Position numbers and translations under genes: made by a program. Below the pieces are notes generated by a model. It searched no databases, had not been told where the DNA came from, and saw nothing but the letters and a program-made list of their open reading frames with translations. 30,243 nucleotides of DNA from Fragilaria radians (lineage: Eukaryota; Bacillariophyta; Fragilariophyceae; Fragilariales; Fragilariaceae). This document shows, in pieces, positions 20,751-30,243 of the stretch (position 1 is its first letter; the number at the start of each line of letters is the position of its first letter). The stretch covers positions 162,042 through 192,284 of the forward strand of contig CAAAJI010000086.1 of the NCBI GenBank assembly GCA_900642245.1, read 5' to 3'.

Positions 20751-22989
20751 TCATAATAGGAAAAAGATGAACAAAGCTACAAAAAAGAGAAGGAAGGAAA
20801 TGTTCAAATGATTTGGAAATGCAGAAGCTCCAAGACTTGGTTCAACACTTGTGTCAGAGGAAGAAATGCTTGGATTTAGGGAAACATTATTCGCACTTGG
20901 TGATTCGGACAGCATCAGGCTAGGAATATCTGATGGAATCAAACTTGGATTTGAAGAAGGTGATTGGCTAGGATTGTCAGATGCTGCATAAGTTGGTTGT
21001 GCCCCTTCTGTTTCACTGGAATTGGGACAAAATGAGGACACATAGACTTTGCTTGATATGGAACTGCAATCACTGAAGTAGCCAAGTATTTTCCAAACAG
21101 CGCGAGTACTGTTTGGTTCACCGTTACATAAGTATGGCTTCTTGAATTCGTTAATAAAAACTGAAAAATGGTAAGGATCGCTGGATGTGATTGTATTTGC
21201 ACCACAAATGATATAGAACCATGGTTTGAATCCCATTTTAGGCGTTGAGCTTCCCGTACATGCAACTGCTGCTGATGGATTCTGACAAGTCGAATTTCCG
21301 ATGGAAGCCCCGAAGGAAGTACTGTTCATCCATAAACTAATCGATTGGCCAGGAGGAAGCTCATTTATTGCATCCACATCCTCGAAAGTCTCATCTCGAA
21401 AATCTATACCAGAATATTCCATGTTTCCAAGTTGATCTATAATGATATACTTCCGGTTGTAGTAGGTTTCAGTTTGCCGAAGCCTACCTATTAGGTTTAC
21501 GTCCCAAACAGTGCCATCGCGAATTTTATTGGTGAGTCCATACCACAATCTAGACTTGCCTCGATAAAAAGAGTTGGGATACTCAGGATTTGTACCGTGA
21601 ACAAAAGTCATAGCAAGTTGGTCTTCAACTCTTGTTGTAGGTTGGATATACTTCACAGCGATTACATCTCCGGCCTGAAATTGAGCATTCAAGACATCTG
21701 CAGTTACATTCGAATGGAAGTAAGAATTTGCTTTAGCCCAGCAGAAATGAATGATATATTCCGTCACAAACGCAAAGCCAGTGCGTGTGTTGACCATCAA
21801 GACACCTTCAAAGGCCTTTCCTAGATTAGGAGCACTTATTGTGATGGGTGCTTGCAAATTGCAAAGGTCCATTTTAACGGTATAGCTCAGCTTGTAGTCA
21901 ATGTAGTGCATTGTGGCCTGAGCATTTGGCCCCCCAGATGATACGACAAATGTGAAGGGATACTGATTTGGATCCGAGGAATTGCAAGGAACATTAGCGA
22001 CAATGTTATCAGAGGGAACAATAGAAATCTTACTGGGATCAACGCATACATTCAAGTCATAGTTCTCCACAGGTGTAGGAAGATTTTGAACAAATGTTGT
22101 AAAGCCTCCGGTTGTGTCCAGATCACGAATCTGAGTTGTTGCGACACCAAAGTTCAACAACGGATATTGATGAATAAGTTTTCCTGTTTGGTCGGCAATC
22201 ATCATATCTCGATATGTACTAGTCCTGAGGGCTGTCCAAGGAACGTCTAAATAGTCGTAGATGTCGGTACTATTTTGTCCAAAATGATGCATAACCATGT
22301 CATACTCAATGATACCACTGCCACAATCACGGTATCTTGTGTAATACAGAATTGCAGAGTCATGCGGAGTTGGAACATGAGCTTGCATTCCCCAATTGAC
22401 TGTTGAACAACTATTTCCAGAGCAATCAAGAGCTAATTTCGGAGAATAGAACGGAGGAGGCATACTGCAACCGATCACGTTTGCTATGAGATAGCTACAT
22501 TTGCAAGTAAGGTGATATATGCAAAGAATACAGCGTAACTTACCCAGTGTCCTTTGTGTAAGGCCCTGCCTGATGAATAAAATTAGGATTTGTATTTGTA
22601 TTGAGAGCTCCATTCACAGCAATCATCTGAGGAACTAAATCATTCCAAAATGACGATGAATGCTCTTCATTGGCTACTACCTCTCCTGCTTTTACTATCA
22701 AAGAGGAAATGTGACCTCCTTTTCCGATTCGAAGAGCCCATGTCCGATTTTCATTTTCATCAGAATGAATCATATCGATCTCAAACACATCCGGTTCATA
22801 AGTTTCTTGTAATGAATGCCATTTCGATGTCGACATAGTAGAAGAATAAGATGCGCTGAAACTCGTCGACGATCCAGCCCCAGTACACTTTGTGCTGGTT
22901 GGACGAAAAATTGCACTGGCAATTGCTTCATCAAGTTGGTCGGCTTTGGCAAATTTAACGAACGCAAATATAGTGAATAAGAATATCAT
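20751..22989 (-). CDS. SIG1/mastigoneme-like secreted protein, short anchored form (copy A)
   Basis: Exons 22544-22989 and 20751-22464, split by a 79-nt intron, give 719 aa. The N-terminus MIFLFTIFAFVKFAKA is a signal peptide. The large ectodomain (about 20-620) has cysteine-paired, N-glycosylation-rich sequence, including WGMQAHVPTPHDSAILYYTRYRDCG and FDVPW/LDVPWTALR-type motifs that I recognise from SIG1 (sexually induced gene 1) of centric diatoms and related tubular mastigoneme proteins. A Pro-Ser-rich linker (about 625-690) precedes a C-terminal hydrophobic tail ending FIFFLL with no basic residues, fitting a GPI anchor or tail anchor. Unlike canonical SIG1 proteins it has no EGF modules. 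An in-frame ATG at 23100 would lengthen the N-terminus by 37 residues, but the start at 22989 matches copy B and begins the signal peptide. It is head to head with copy B. Confidence 0.78.
22465..22543 (-). other. Intron 1 of SIG1-like copy A (79 nt)
   Basis: Phase-2 GTAAGT...GCAG intron at exactly the same codon as intron 1 of copy B (KDTG|MPPPFYSP). The intron sequences share the donor context and a GTTATCTCAT-like stretch but otherwise differ. The frame happens to stay open through this intron, so an unspliced reading looks deceptively long. Confidence 0.92.
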
Positions 22990-23503
22990 TTGAGAAAACA
23001 ATTGAATCTTCGACTTCGCTTCATGTATAATGATGATGTGAATCTTAATCGGTCTTCTAATCGTGGCCAAGGGGGACTTGAGACATGGTCCCAAATTCAT
23101 AGTAGGGTTATGGGTTTCGAAAATAGCACGTCACCAATCTGGACGAAAAGAAGTGAAGGGACATTGCATGAACAAGTACCTGGTTACACAAAAGATTACT
23201 TTGCCTTTTGCATGCCACTAACCACAGTGTATCATTAAGAAGCCTTGCAAAGAGAATAAGTATTGGTTACTTCAAAAATCCAACAAAGCCATCAAGCAAC
23301 TGAGATTTGATGAAGGTAATATCACAGCATGGTGGTACCATAGAAATGGCAATTTAAGGTTAACGCACCGATCACTAATTTGAGAAGTGATCCAAAAGAT
23401 GGGACTGGCAATTTACACATTAGGAAGTGAGAAACCTTTTTTGAGCTAAGTTGTCATCTAACATTTGAATACAATATACTATAAGCTTAAGCCTAGTTTG
23501 AGA
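22990..23503. other. 5' region of copy A
   Basis: Upstream of copy A's start, the similarity to copy B's 5' flank continues for only about 20 bp (ttgttttctcaaatgatatt shared), then ends. Beyond that I see no shared promoter element; the segment to 23500 may be the decayed start of the adjacent copia element. Confidence 0.4.
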
Positions 23504-24440
23504 ATGAATGATATCAGCTCTACCAGAGTGTTGGGAAAGAAGGAAGAATGGTTGAAATGAAGTGAGAAGTTCTTGACTAATTTAAGAAAATCAGGTTTTA
23601 AGGATATCTTACTTGCTATGCTTACAATCCCAAAGACAAATGATAAAATCAATGAGATAACAAACAAAGACAATGATGAAGATCTTTGATTTAAGCAAAT
23701 AAGTGTACACTGAGTTGACTTTATCCATTTATGTAATGACAAGTAGGAGTAAAGTAGCATTCAATATGGTGAAAAGATGCAAAAACAAGAGGAGATGTAG
23801 CAATGGCCTGGGAAAGATTGAAGAATAAGTATAATCCAAACTCTGCTCCTTCACTTGTAAAAACAGAGAGGTTCTTTAGACAGAGCCCATGAAACAGGAA
23901 TGAAGACCCTGATGCCTGGACTACTATTCTTGAAGAGCTAAGGATGGAGGTAGAAGCCATGGGATCAGTAATGACTGATGATCAGTTTACAATGCATGTG
24001 CTTAGCAATCTAACCATTGATAATGAATAACAGATTGTTACTTCTGGAAAAGAGAACTGGAAAACAATTCAGCCATTGAATTACGTGAAGGATTGATTCA
24101 ATTATTGAGCAAACACATAGAGCAAGGCAAAGGAATTACATGGTTTGTTTACATCTCGATTTAAAGAGGCAAGGTACAACGGTAGCAAAATTGGTCACAT
24201 GACTTTCCAATGCAAATGCAAGAAGGATTCCGGTGATGGGCCAAATGATGAAGCCCCCCAACTTAGCTAAAGGAAAATTGAAGGATCGAGGTACTATGTG
24301 TATGTTTGTTGGATACCCACAAAGCCATGCTTGTGAGTGTGAGGTGTACAGGATGCCAAACATGAAGATAACGCATACCATCAAATCAAGAAATGGTGAC
24401 TTATGCAGGCTGGTGTGAAAAAGTGGATCCCAACAATCAA
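23504..24440 (+). pseudogene. Internally deleted Ty1/copia element (gag + pol fragment)
   Basis: Plus-strand reading gives a copia Gag: an N-terminal piece from ATG 23504 (KKEEWLK, stop, SEKFLT, then FKDILLAMLTIPKTN), then AWERLKNKYNPNSAPS with DPDAWTTILEELRMEVEAMG and MTDDQFTMHVLSNLT (about 23800-24020), the UBN2-type gag core. Around 24190-24225 a zinc-knuckle half (GHMTFQC) survives. Directly after, 24251-24345 encodes KLKDRGTMCMFVGYPQSHA, which lies between integrase and reverse transcriptase in intact elements. So protease and integrase are deleted, and several stops and frame changes interrupt the rest. It is dead. No LTR pair was recognised. Confidence 0.82.
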
Positions 24441-25060
24441 AAGGATAATGATTTTGAAGATGATGGTTCAATAATAGATTTTATACTAAAGCTAAAGAAA
24501 CTGTGGAATTACACTAGAAGAGAGATACGAATCCGCAAGTCATTCATGATTAAATAGTTGATACAGATATTAATCAGATAAACTCATTCAGGATTTATTT
24601 GGTGATAGACAACATTGTTAGGAGATGGTAATATTTTATGTCAAATGAAGTAAGCAAAAAAAAGAAAAAAGAGCAAAGACCTGAATTATCTGCCTGGTGA
24701 CTTCTTCACACGCTCATTACAAGGACAATCGCAAAGTTTGAGATGAAACGTAATCAGGCAAGTTTTGCCGCATGGAGAGATAAATCGGAAATTACTAAAT
24801 AGGTTCAAGTTTGTGGTTTTTCTTTTGTTTCCACTGAATTACTATCTTTGTCACAAATTTAGCGCTAGCAACTAGCTAAAGCACTGGCGAAGAATCCAAT
24901 CATGAATTTGTTTCTTCATGAACCCATGACTTTTTGGAAAAAGTTTACCTTATTTCTAAGCGCCAACATCAAGCAAAACAAGTTGCGATAACATTAGGAA
25001 AGAATCCACCTACAAATTTTGTGTTGACACAATAACACTGTGCTAGCGCTATCCACTAAT
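24441..25060. other. Non-coding spacer between copia remnant and MITE
   Basis: No gene seen. The first ~100 bp may still be copia pol debris. A stretch at about 24893-24948 (catgaatttg...tcatgaa...catgactttttgg) resembles 25510-25562 on the far side of the MITE, suggesting an older local repeat that the MITE now splits. Confidence 0.4.
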
Positions 25061-25076
25061 TAATAATAATAATAAT
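25061..25076. repeat. TAA microsatellite at MITE target
   Basis: A (TAA)n run of 16 bases directly abuts the left end of the MITE; a shorter AATAAT follows its right end at 25492-25497. Confidence 0.9.
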
Positions 25077-25491
25077 AGTGGTTGTCAACTTGGTAGACAG
25101 GAACGTTTTTTTCTTTGGCAGGCAGGTACTTTTTATTTTCTTTGGATTCCTGCACTCCTATTGGTTGGAAATTTTCCCCACAAAAAGGACCTAAATCGGG
25201 GCAGCAACTTTGGCAGGTAGGTACTTTTTTCCACTGTAAGACTCTTGACAATAAACTACAGTTCCTCAAAGGATTGCGGTTTGTTGCGCTTCAAAAAAGG
25301 TAGTGATTTATAGTCTTCTCCATTTTTGGAATGTAATTCCTTTGTTGCGAATATCTGGGCAATTTGCTGTTACTATGCTTTACAGTTGAATTGGGGGTAT
25401 CAAATTGGTCAATTCTGATTGGTCGGCAGGAAGTTTGGCAGGAAAAAGTAAAAATTATAATTAGTTCCTGCCTGCCAACTTGACAACCACT
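25077..25491. mobile_element. MITE (~415 bp) with ~28-bp terminal inverted repeats
   Basis: The left end begins AGTGGTTGTCAACTTGG and the reverse complement of the right end begins AGTGGTTGTCAAGTTGG; the match runs 28 bp to GGAAC with three mismatches. Inner sequence has no coding capacity but repeats a GGCAGG-type unit near both ends (around 25120, 25212, 25425 and 25470), so sub-terminal repeats are present as well. The flanks are AATAAT on both sides, a possible 6-bp target duplication, but the TAA microsatellite makes this ambiguous. It is a non-autonomous DNA element; the superfamily is not determined. Confidence 0.82.
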
Positions 25492-25764
25492 AATAATAGC
25501 ACAGGATCCATTTATGAATGTAGTTTTTCATAAACATAAACAAACACATGACTTTTTCAAACCGTTTTCTGCTCTTTGTTTTGTCTCTATGTTACTATCG
25601 CTAACGCAGACCCTATTTGTATAGGCAATTTTACTTAGCAACAGTTATCACGAAACATTCGACATTGGTCATAACAAATCGTCGAAATACAAAGGAACAG
25701 AATACCTCAACACAACGGGGAAAGGCCCGATAAACCAAATTGACATTCAACATTGTTTTCTCAA
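25492..25764. promoter_or_regulatory. Presumed promoter/5' UTR of SIG1-like copy B
   Basis: The MITE lies within 275 bp of copy B's ATG, so it probably sits in or next to the promoter. No TATA box or known element stands out. The last ~20 bp match the equivalent position upstream of copy A. Confidence 0.35.
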
Positions 25765-28700
25765 ATGATATTCTTATTCACTTTATTTGCGTTCGTTCAA
25801 TTGGCCAAAGCCGATCAACTAGATGAAGCACTTGCCAGTGCAATTTTTCGTCCAACCAGCACAAAGTGTCCTGGTGCTGGATCGTCGACGAGTTTCAGTG
25901 CATCTTATTCTTCTACTATGTCGACATCGAAATGGCATTCATTGCAAGCAACTTATGAACCGGATGTGTTTGAGATCGACATGATTCATTCTGATGAAAA
26001 TGAAAATCGGACATGGACGCTTCGAATCGGAAAAGGAGGTCACATTTCCTCTTTGATAGTAAAAGCAGGTGAAGTAGTGGCCAATGAAGATAATGCAAAA
26101 TCATTTTGGAATGATTTAGTTCCTCAAATGGTTGCTGTGAATGGAGATCTCAATACAAATACAAATCCTAATTTTATTCATCAATCCGGGCCTTACACAA
26201 AGGATACCGGGTAAGTTATGTTAATTTTTTTACGTTATCTACTTATTTGTAAACCAGTTATCTCATTATATACATGATTGATTGCAGAATGCCTCCTCCG
26301 TTCTATTCTCCGAAATTAGCTATTGATTGCACTGGAAATAGTTGTTCAACAGTCAATTGGGGAATGCAAGCACATGTTCCAACTCCGCATGACTCTGCAA
26401 TTCTGTACTATACAAGATACCGTGATTGTGGCAGGGGCATCATTGAGTATGACATGGTTATGCATCATTTTGGACAAAGTAGTACCGACATCTACAACTT
26501 TTTTGACGTACCCTGGTCAGGCCTTAGGTCTAGCAACTTTCGAGATATGATGATTGCCGACCTAACAGGTAAACTGAAACTTCACTTTCCAATGGGGAAC
26601 TTTGGTGGTACAGCAACGCAGCTTCGTAACCTTGATACGACTGGAGGCTTTACGACGTTTGTTCAAAATCTTCCTACACCTGTGGAGAACTATGACTTAA
26701 ATGTTTGCGTTGATCCCAGTAAGATTTCTGTTGTCGACTCTGATAACATTGTCGCTAATGTTCCTTGTAATTCCTCGAATCCAAATCAGTATCCCTTCAT
26801 ATTTGTCGTATCATCTGGGGGGCCAAATGCTCAGGCTACATCGCACTATATTAACTACAAGCTGAGTTACACCGTTAAAATGGACCTTTGTAACTTACAA
26901 GCACCCATCAAATTGAATGCTCCTAATCTAGGAAAGGCCTTTGAAGGTGTCTTGATGGTCAACACTCGCACTGGTTTTGCTTTTGTGACAGAATATATCA
27001 TCCACTTCTGCTGGGCTAAAACAAGCGCATACTTCCATTCGAATGTAACTGCAGATGTCTTGAATGCTCAATTTCAGGCTGGAGATGTAATTGCTGTGAA
27101 GTATATCCAACCTTCAACAAAAGTGGAAGACCAACTTGCGATCACTTTTGTACATGGAACAAATCCTGAGTATCCAAAAGCGTTTTATCGAGGTAAATCT
27201 CGATTGTGGTATGGTCTCACAAGCAAAAATCGTGATGGCACAGTTTGGGATGTCAACTTCTTAGGAAGGCTTCGGCAAACTGAAACCTATTACAACAGGA
27301 AGTACGCCATCATTGATCGTTTTGAAAACATGGAGAGTGCTGGAATGAGTTTACGAGATGAGACATTTGAGGATGTAGATGTTTTGAGCGAGCTTCCAGT
27401 TGGGCAATCCATTAGCTTGTGGATAAACAGTACTTCTTTCGGTGCTACTGTAGGAAATTCTCCATGTCAAGTCCCAACGGGGGGAATTGCGTGCACGGGA
27501 AGTTCGACACCAAAATCTGGATTGAAACCTTGGTTCTATATCACTTGTGGTACAGCCATGATGACAACTAGCAATCCCTACCATTTTGCAGTATTCGATA
27601 GTGGATATAAAAAGCCATACCTATGTAATGGTGAGCCAAACAGTACTCGTGCCAATTGGAAATTGCTTGGTTACTTTAATGATTGTGCGTCAGTTTCTAG
27701 TAGAGTTTATGTTTCATCATTCTGTCCCGATCCAACTGAATCGCCATCTACGATTCCAAGTTTGTCTCCATCACAATCACCAAGCTTATACCCCTCATTG
27801 CAACCAAGTACTTTTCCATCTCTGGAGCCCAGCAAAAGTATTACTCCGTCCGTGGCTCCGACAATTCCTCCTGTTATCGTCACAAGTCGTCCCACAGAGA
27901 AGCATAGCAGTCGTAAAGTTTGCCAAAAATCAGTTGTCAGAGTGTTTAGTAATGAAATTGTTCATCCCAAGGGGTAAGTCTATATTTGAATTTGGATGTA
28001 AGGGTGCAAAAATCTTTTCACACTTATTTTATTGTAGCTCCCTGCTTGAAATGACGACTCAACTTTCAAAAAAGAAGAAAATTGGAGAGATTATTGAAGA
28101 TAATTGTAGATTCTGCCCGGTAGGACGCTCAACTTGTCAAGCAGGAAAATGTGTCTGTCTCCCTGGGTACGATGGCCCACTTTGCCTCGATATTGATGAA
28201 TGTAGTTTAGGACTACATACGTGTACATTCGAAGGATCTTATTGCGTTGATCTGGATGGAACTTATGAATGCGGCTGTAGAACATTAGACGGATGGAAAA
28301 ATGGTACAACCTTTGATATGCATGGTGTAACATCATGCCATGCCATTGACCCATGCAAGGAAGCAAAATCTCCCTGTATACATCCAAGCAGCATTTGCAG
28401 TAATACAGGACCAGGAACATTTAATTGTACTTGTTCTGAATCTTCTCCTGAGTGCATTGAAAACATAACGTTGAACATTACGAGATCTCGGAATAGCCTT
28501 ATGCTTTGCCTGAGACAATGTGATGGCTCTTTTGAAAGATGCGCGTTTCAGTCTGACACGAGCGAGTATGAATGTGTCTGCAATGAAGGATTCCAGGGTT
28601 CATCAAGTGGCTGCTCTGACATTGACGAGTGTCTTGAAAGTATTCATAATTGTAAGAAGTCTGATGTGTGTGTAAACATACCAGGAAGTTATGTGTGTTT

Positions 28701-29655
28701 AAACACTCTTCAACCTTCACCCCAAAATATGCCTTCTTATGCTCCTGATTTGGTGACAGTCTTCCCAACTAATAGCACACCAATGCAAAAACCTTCAAAA
28801 GCTCCTCTAGTTTCCCAGAGCCCTTTTGAATCATTTGATACAATGACGCCCGTCATCCCGAAGAAAACGTTAAGCCCACTCCAAATGCCATCAGGTACTC
28901 CAATATTCTCGAACCTCACAAATGAGGGGTGCAAATTTTGTCCTAAAGATCGGTCAAGTTGTATCGCCGGAAGATGCATTTGTAATCATGGTTATGAAGG
29001 TCGCGATTGTATAGATATCGATGAATGCGCCAGGGGACTTCATACGTGCACTTTTGACGGGGCTTATTGCGTAGATCATGAGGGTACATACCAATGTGGT
29101 TGTCGTGCAAAAGAAGGATGGGCCAATGGCACAACCTTTGACGAACACGGAGTGACATCCTGTATACTATCGGACCCTTGCAAAAATTCTGATGAAATGT
29201 GCCCAGATCTACATAGTACTTGCGTGAATCTAGGCAGAGGGAAGTTTCACTGTGTGTGTATTGATGGATATATATTTGATGATGAGATAAAGGGTTGCTA
29301 CCAACCTCCTAAAGATCCGCAAGAAATGTGTGGTAATCGATGCTCTACGACTCAGTACTGTGCTTTGTTAGAAGATAACGTAACGTACGGATGTTTATGC
29401 CGAGAGGGATATCGAACATCACGGAAGGCAAATGGTCGACCAAATGCAGCCTGCTATGATACAGATGAATGCTCCCAAGGGACTCATACTTGCAGCAAGG
29501 ACCAAAAGTGCATCAACACAGATGGGAGCTTTGTTTGTGACGATTTACCTATTCAAACTACGGGAAGCCCGACTGCACCTCCTACCAGTAGGTGCTTAGC
29601 AGAAGGAATTGAATGCGACAGCGATAGTAGTTGTTGTAGTGGTATCTGTATGTGA
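25765..29655 (+). CDS. SIG1/mastigoneme-like protein with EGF-repeat array (copy B)
   Basis: Exons 25765-26210, 26288-27973 and 28038-29655 give 1249 aa. Signal peptide MIFLFTLFAFVQLAKA, then the same ectodomain as copy A (about 20-625), then a PSxxPS linker (about 630-690). Exon 3 adds, from about residue 712, two blocks of five EGF-like modules each, joined by a Pro/Ser/Thr linker. Each block starts with a CxFCP...C-x-C-x-C module and contains DIDEC/DTDEC calcium-binding EGFs. The C-terminus is a compact C-x6-C-x5-CC-x3-C motif. EGF-bearing SIG1 proteins are known from centric diatoms and related tubular mastigoneme proteins coat stramenopile flagella; expression in sexual-stage cells is expected from the family but not visible here. 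It is secreted, with no membrane anchor. Exon 2 read through the second intron meets a stop at 27975, so annotation without the third exon would truncate it. Confidence 0.82.
26211..26287 (+). other. Intron 1 of SIG1-like copy B (77 nt)
   Basis: Phase-2 GTAAGT...TTGCAG intron, at the same codon as intron 1 of copy A. Confidence 0.93.
27974..28037 (+). other. Intron 2 of SIG1-like copy B (64 nt)
   Basis: Phase-2 intron with GTAAGT donor and TTGTAG acceptor. It joins the end of the linker region (EIVHPKG) to SLLEMTTQL and the EGF array. It contains an in-frame stop, so splicing is required for the EGF part. Copy A has no counterpart. Confidence 0.85.
28101..29550 (+). repeat. Tandem duplication of a five-EGF block
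   Basis: Block 1 (about 28101-28710) and block 2 (about 28927-29550) match module by module: CRFCPVGRSTC/CKFCPKDRSSC; DIDECSLGLHTCTF/DIDECARGLHTCTF with GTTFD..HGVTSC after each; DPCKEAKSPC/DPCKNSDEMC; an NxxC-rich module; DIDECLESIHNC/DTDECSQGTHTC. The first two modules are best conserved. The duplication is old enough that DNA identity is modest. Confidence 0.85.
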
Positions 29656-29881
29656 GGTGTGCGTACTAAATTGCAATTGACTTCTACACTTTAATAAGAA
29701 TTCTGCGCTGTGACTTTCGCGTTCTTTCTTATCAAATAAAGAAAAACCATTCGGAACGCATCAAGGATTGATAATTAACAATATTGTAGGACACTTTTAT
29801 TGCCATGAAAAACTTCTATAAACAATGCTTAGATTAAAAAAAATACAGATAAACTCTTGATTAGGATGCAGCGAATAAGAA
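29656..29881. other. Convergent spacer
   Basis: 226 bp between copy B and the HAD phosphatase, which converge. An AATAAA-like element occurs near 29736 (caaataaag), a plausible polyadenylation signal for copy B. Confidence 0.4.
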
Positions 29882-30243
29882 TCAATAATCCTGCATGTTG
29901 AAATATTTAAGTGCAGTGGTCCACGCGCTTCGTGTCATTCCGTGAGGCGTGAAGAAAGATGGAACACCAAGTTTCTGTACACATGTAATATTCCAATGTT
30001 CATTATCAAAGAAACACATTTCATCATATTTTATTCCTGTCATTCCTTGTAGTCGCTTTAAATGATATTGCTTATCATGCATACAATCAATTACAATCCG
30101 ATCTTCAAAGCATTCATGGAGTGTAGTACCATCGGACAACTGCAAATGTTTCAGACAAATATGAGCCCACTTTGGCTCATCCGTACGTGATGCAACTGCA
30201 GCAGAAATATCATGACCCTCCTGACGTAGACGATTAATTTCTT
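29882..30243 (-). CDS. MDP-1-type HAD phosphatase, 5' part cut by the window edge
   Basis: The minus-strand frame is open to the window end; 120 codons plus stop are visible. It carries ASRTDEPKWA (HAD motif II, the Ser that contacts phosphate), a basic KQYHLKRLQ segment with the motif III Lys, and CFFDNEHWN (motif IV, the acidic residues that bind Mg2+), all in the order of magnesium-dependent phosphatase-1 / eukaryotic Acid_PPase proteins. The N-terminal DxD nucleophile motif lies beyond the edge. The expected activity is a phosphoprotein or sugar-phosphate phosphatase (MDP-1 acts on protein tyrosine and on glycated-amine phosphates), but the substrate cannot be read here. No intron is needed in the visible part. 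It is 226 bp from copy B and converges with it. Confidence 0.85.
   Translation of the reverse strand, partial: EINRLRQEGHDISAAVASRTDEPKWAHICLKHLQLSDGTTLHECFEDRIVIDCMHDKQYHLKRLQGMTGIKYDEMCFFDNEHWNITCVQKLGVPSFFTPHGMTRSAWTTALKYFNMQDY

Noticed and set aside
22465..22613. A 620-codon minus-strand ORF starting upstream of copy A exon 2
   Set aside because: Its first residues translate the intron and part of exon 1 in a wrong frame; the spliced model matches copy B.
28091..28768. Minus-strand ORFs across the EGF exon
   Set aside because: Shadows of the plus-strand EGF array, whose cysteine spacing makes the coding strand unambiguous.

Overview
The window is nuclear DNA from a stramenopile, most likely a centric diatom. 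The evidence is: short GT-AG introns of 61-126 nt with yeast-like branch sites; AT-rich spacers littered with broken Ty1/copia and DDE-transposase remnants; a plastid-type bipartite leader on one protein; long Pro-Ser and Thr-Pro linkers on secreted proteins; and two SIG1/mastigoneme-type genes, a family tied to the hairy flagellum (which in diatoms only centric sperm carry). The species cannot be read from the window, and all family names come from motif recognition without database searches.

Layout. 1-4.2 kb is gene-poor and holds a decayed copia RNase H fragment on the minus strand plus small repeats. 4.2-5.45 kb (-) is a two-exon UFD1 gene. 6.45-8.52 kb (+) is an EF-hand NADPH oxidase and 9.8-11.3 kb (+) an amino-acid/auxin-permease-type transporter. 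11.8-13.7 kb (-) is a two-exon secreted PQQ-type beta-propeller with a Thr-Pro-rich stalk and a GPI-like tail. 13.7-16.1 kb is empty. 16.16-16.89 kb (+) is a plastid-targeted MsrB-like protein whose single intron is stop-free and a multiple of three. 17.2-17.8 kb (-) is a SAM methyltransferase. 18.1-20.1 kb holds a frameshifted pogo/Tigger-like DDE transposase and a convergent decayed coding remnant.

20.75-29.66 kb is the most distinctive part: a head-to-head pair of SIG1/mastigoneme-like genes. They share about 90% of the amino acids of exon 1 and keep the same first intron, but end differently. The left copy (-) ends in a Pro-Ser linker and a hydrophobic GPI-type tail. The right copy (+) has an extra intron and a third exon that adds a twice-repeated block of five EGF-like modules and a small CC-type Cys-rich tip. 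The 2.8 kb between their starts holds an internally deleted copia element and a ~415 bp MITE. The window ends inside an MDP-1-type HAD phosphatase gene (-).

There is no operon logic. Housekeeping genes (UFD1, methyltransferase, HAD phosphatase) are interspersed with redox genes (NOX, MsrB-like) and cell-surface genes (propeller, SIG1-like pair).
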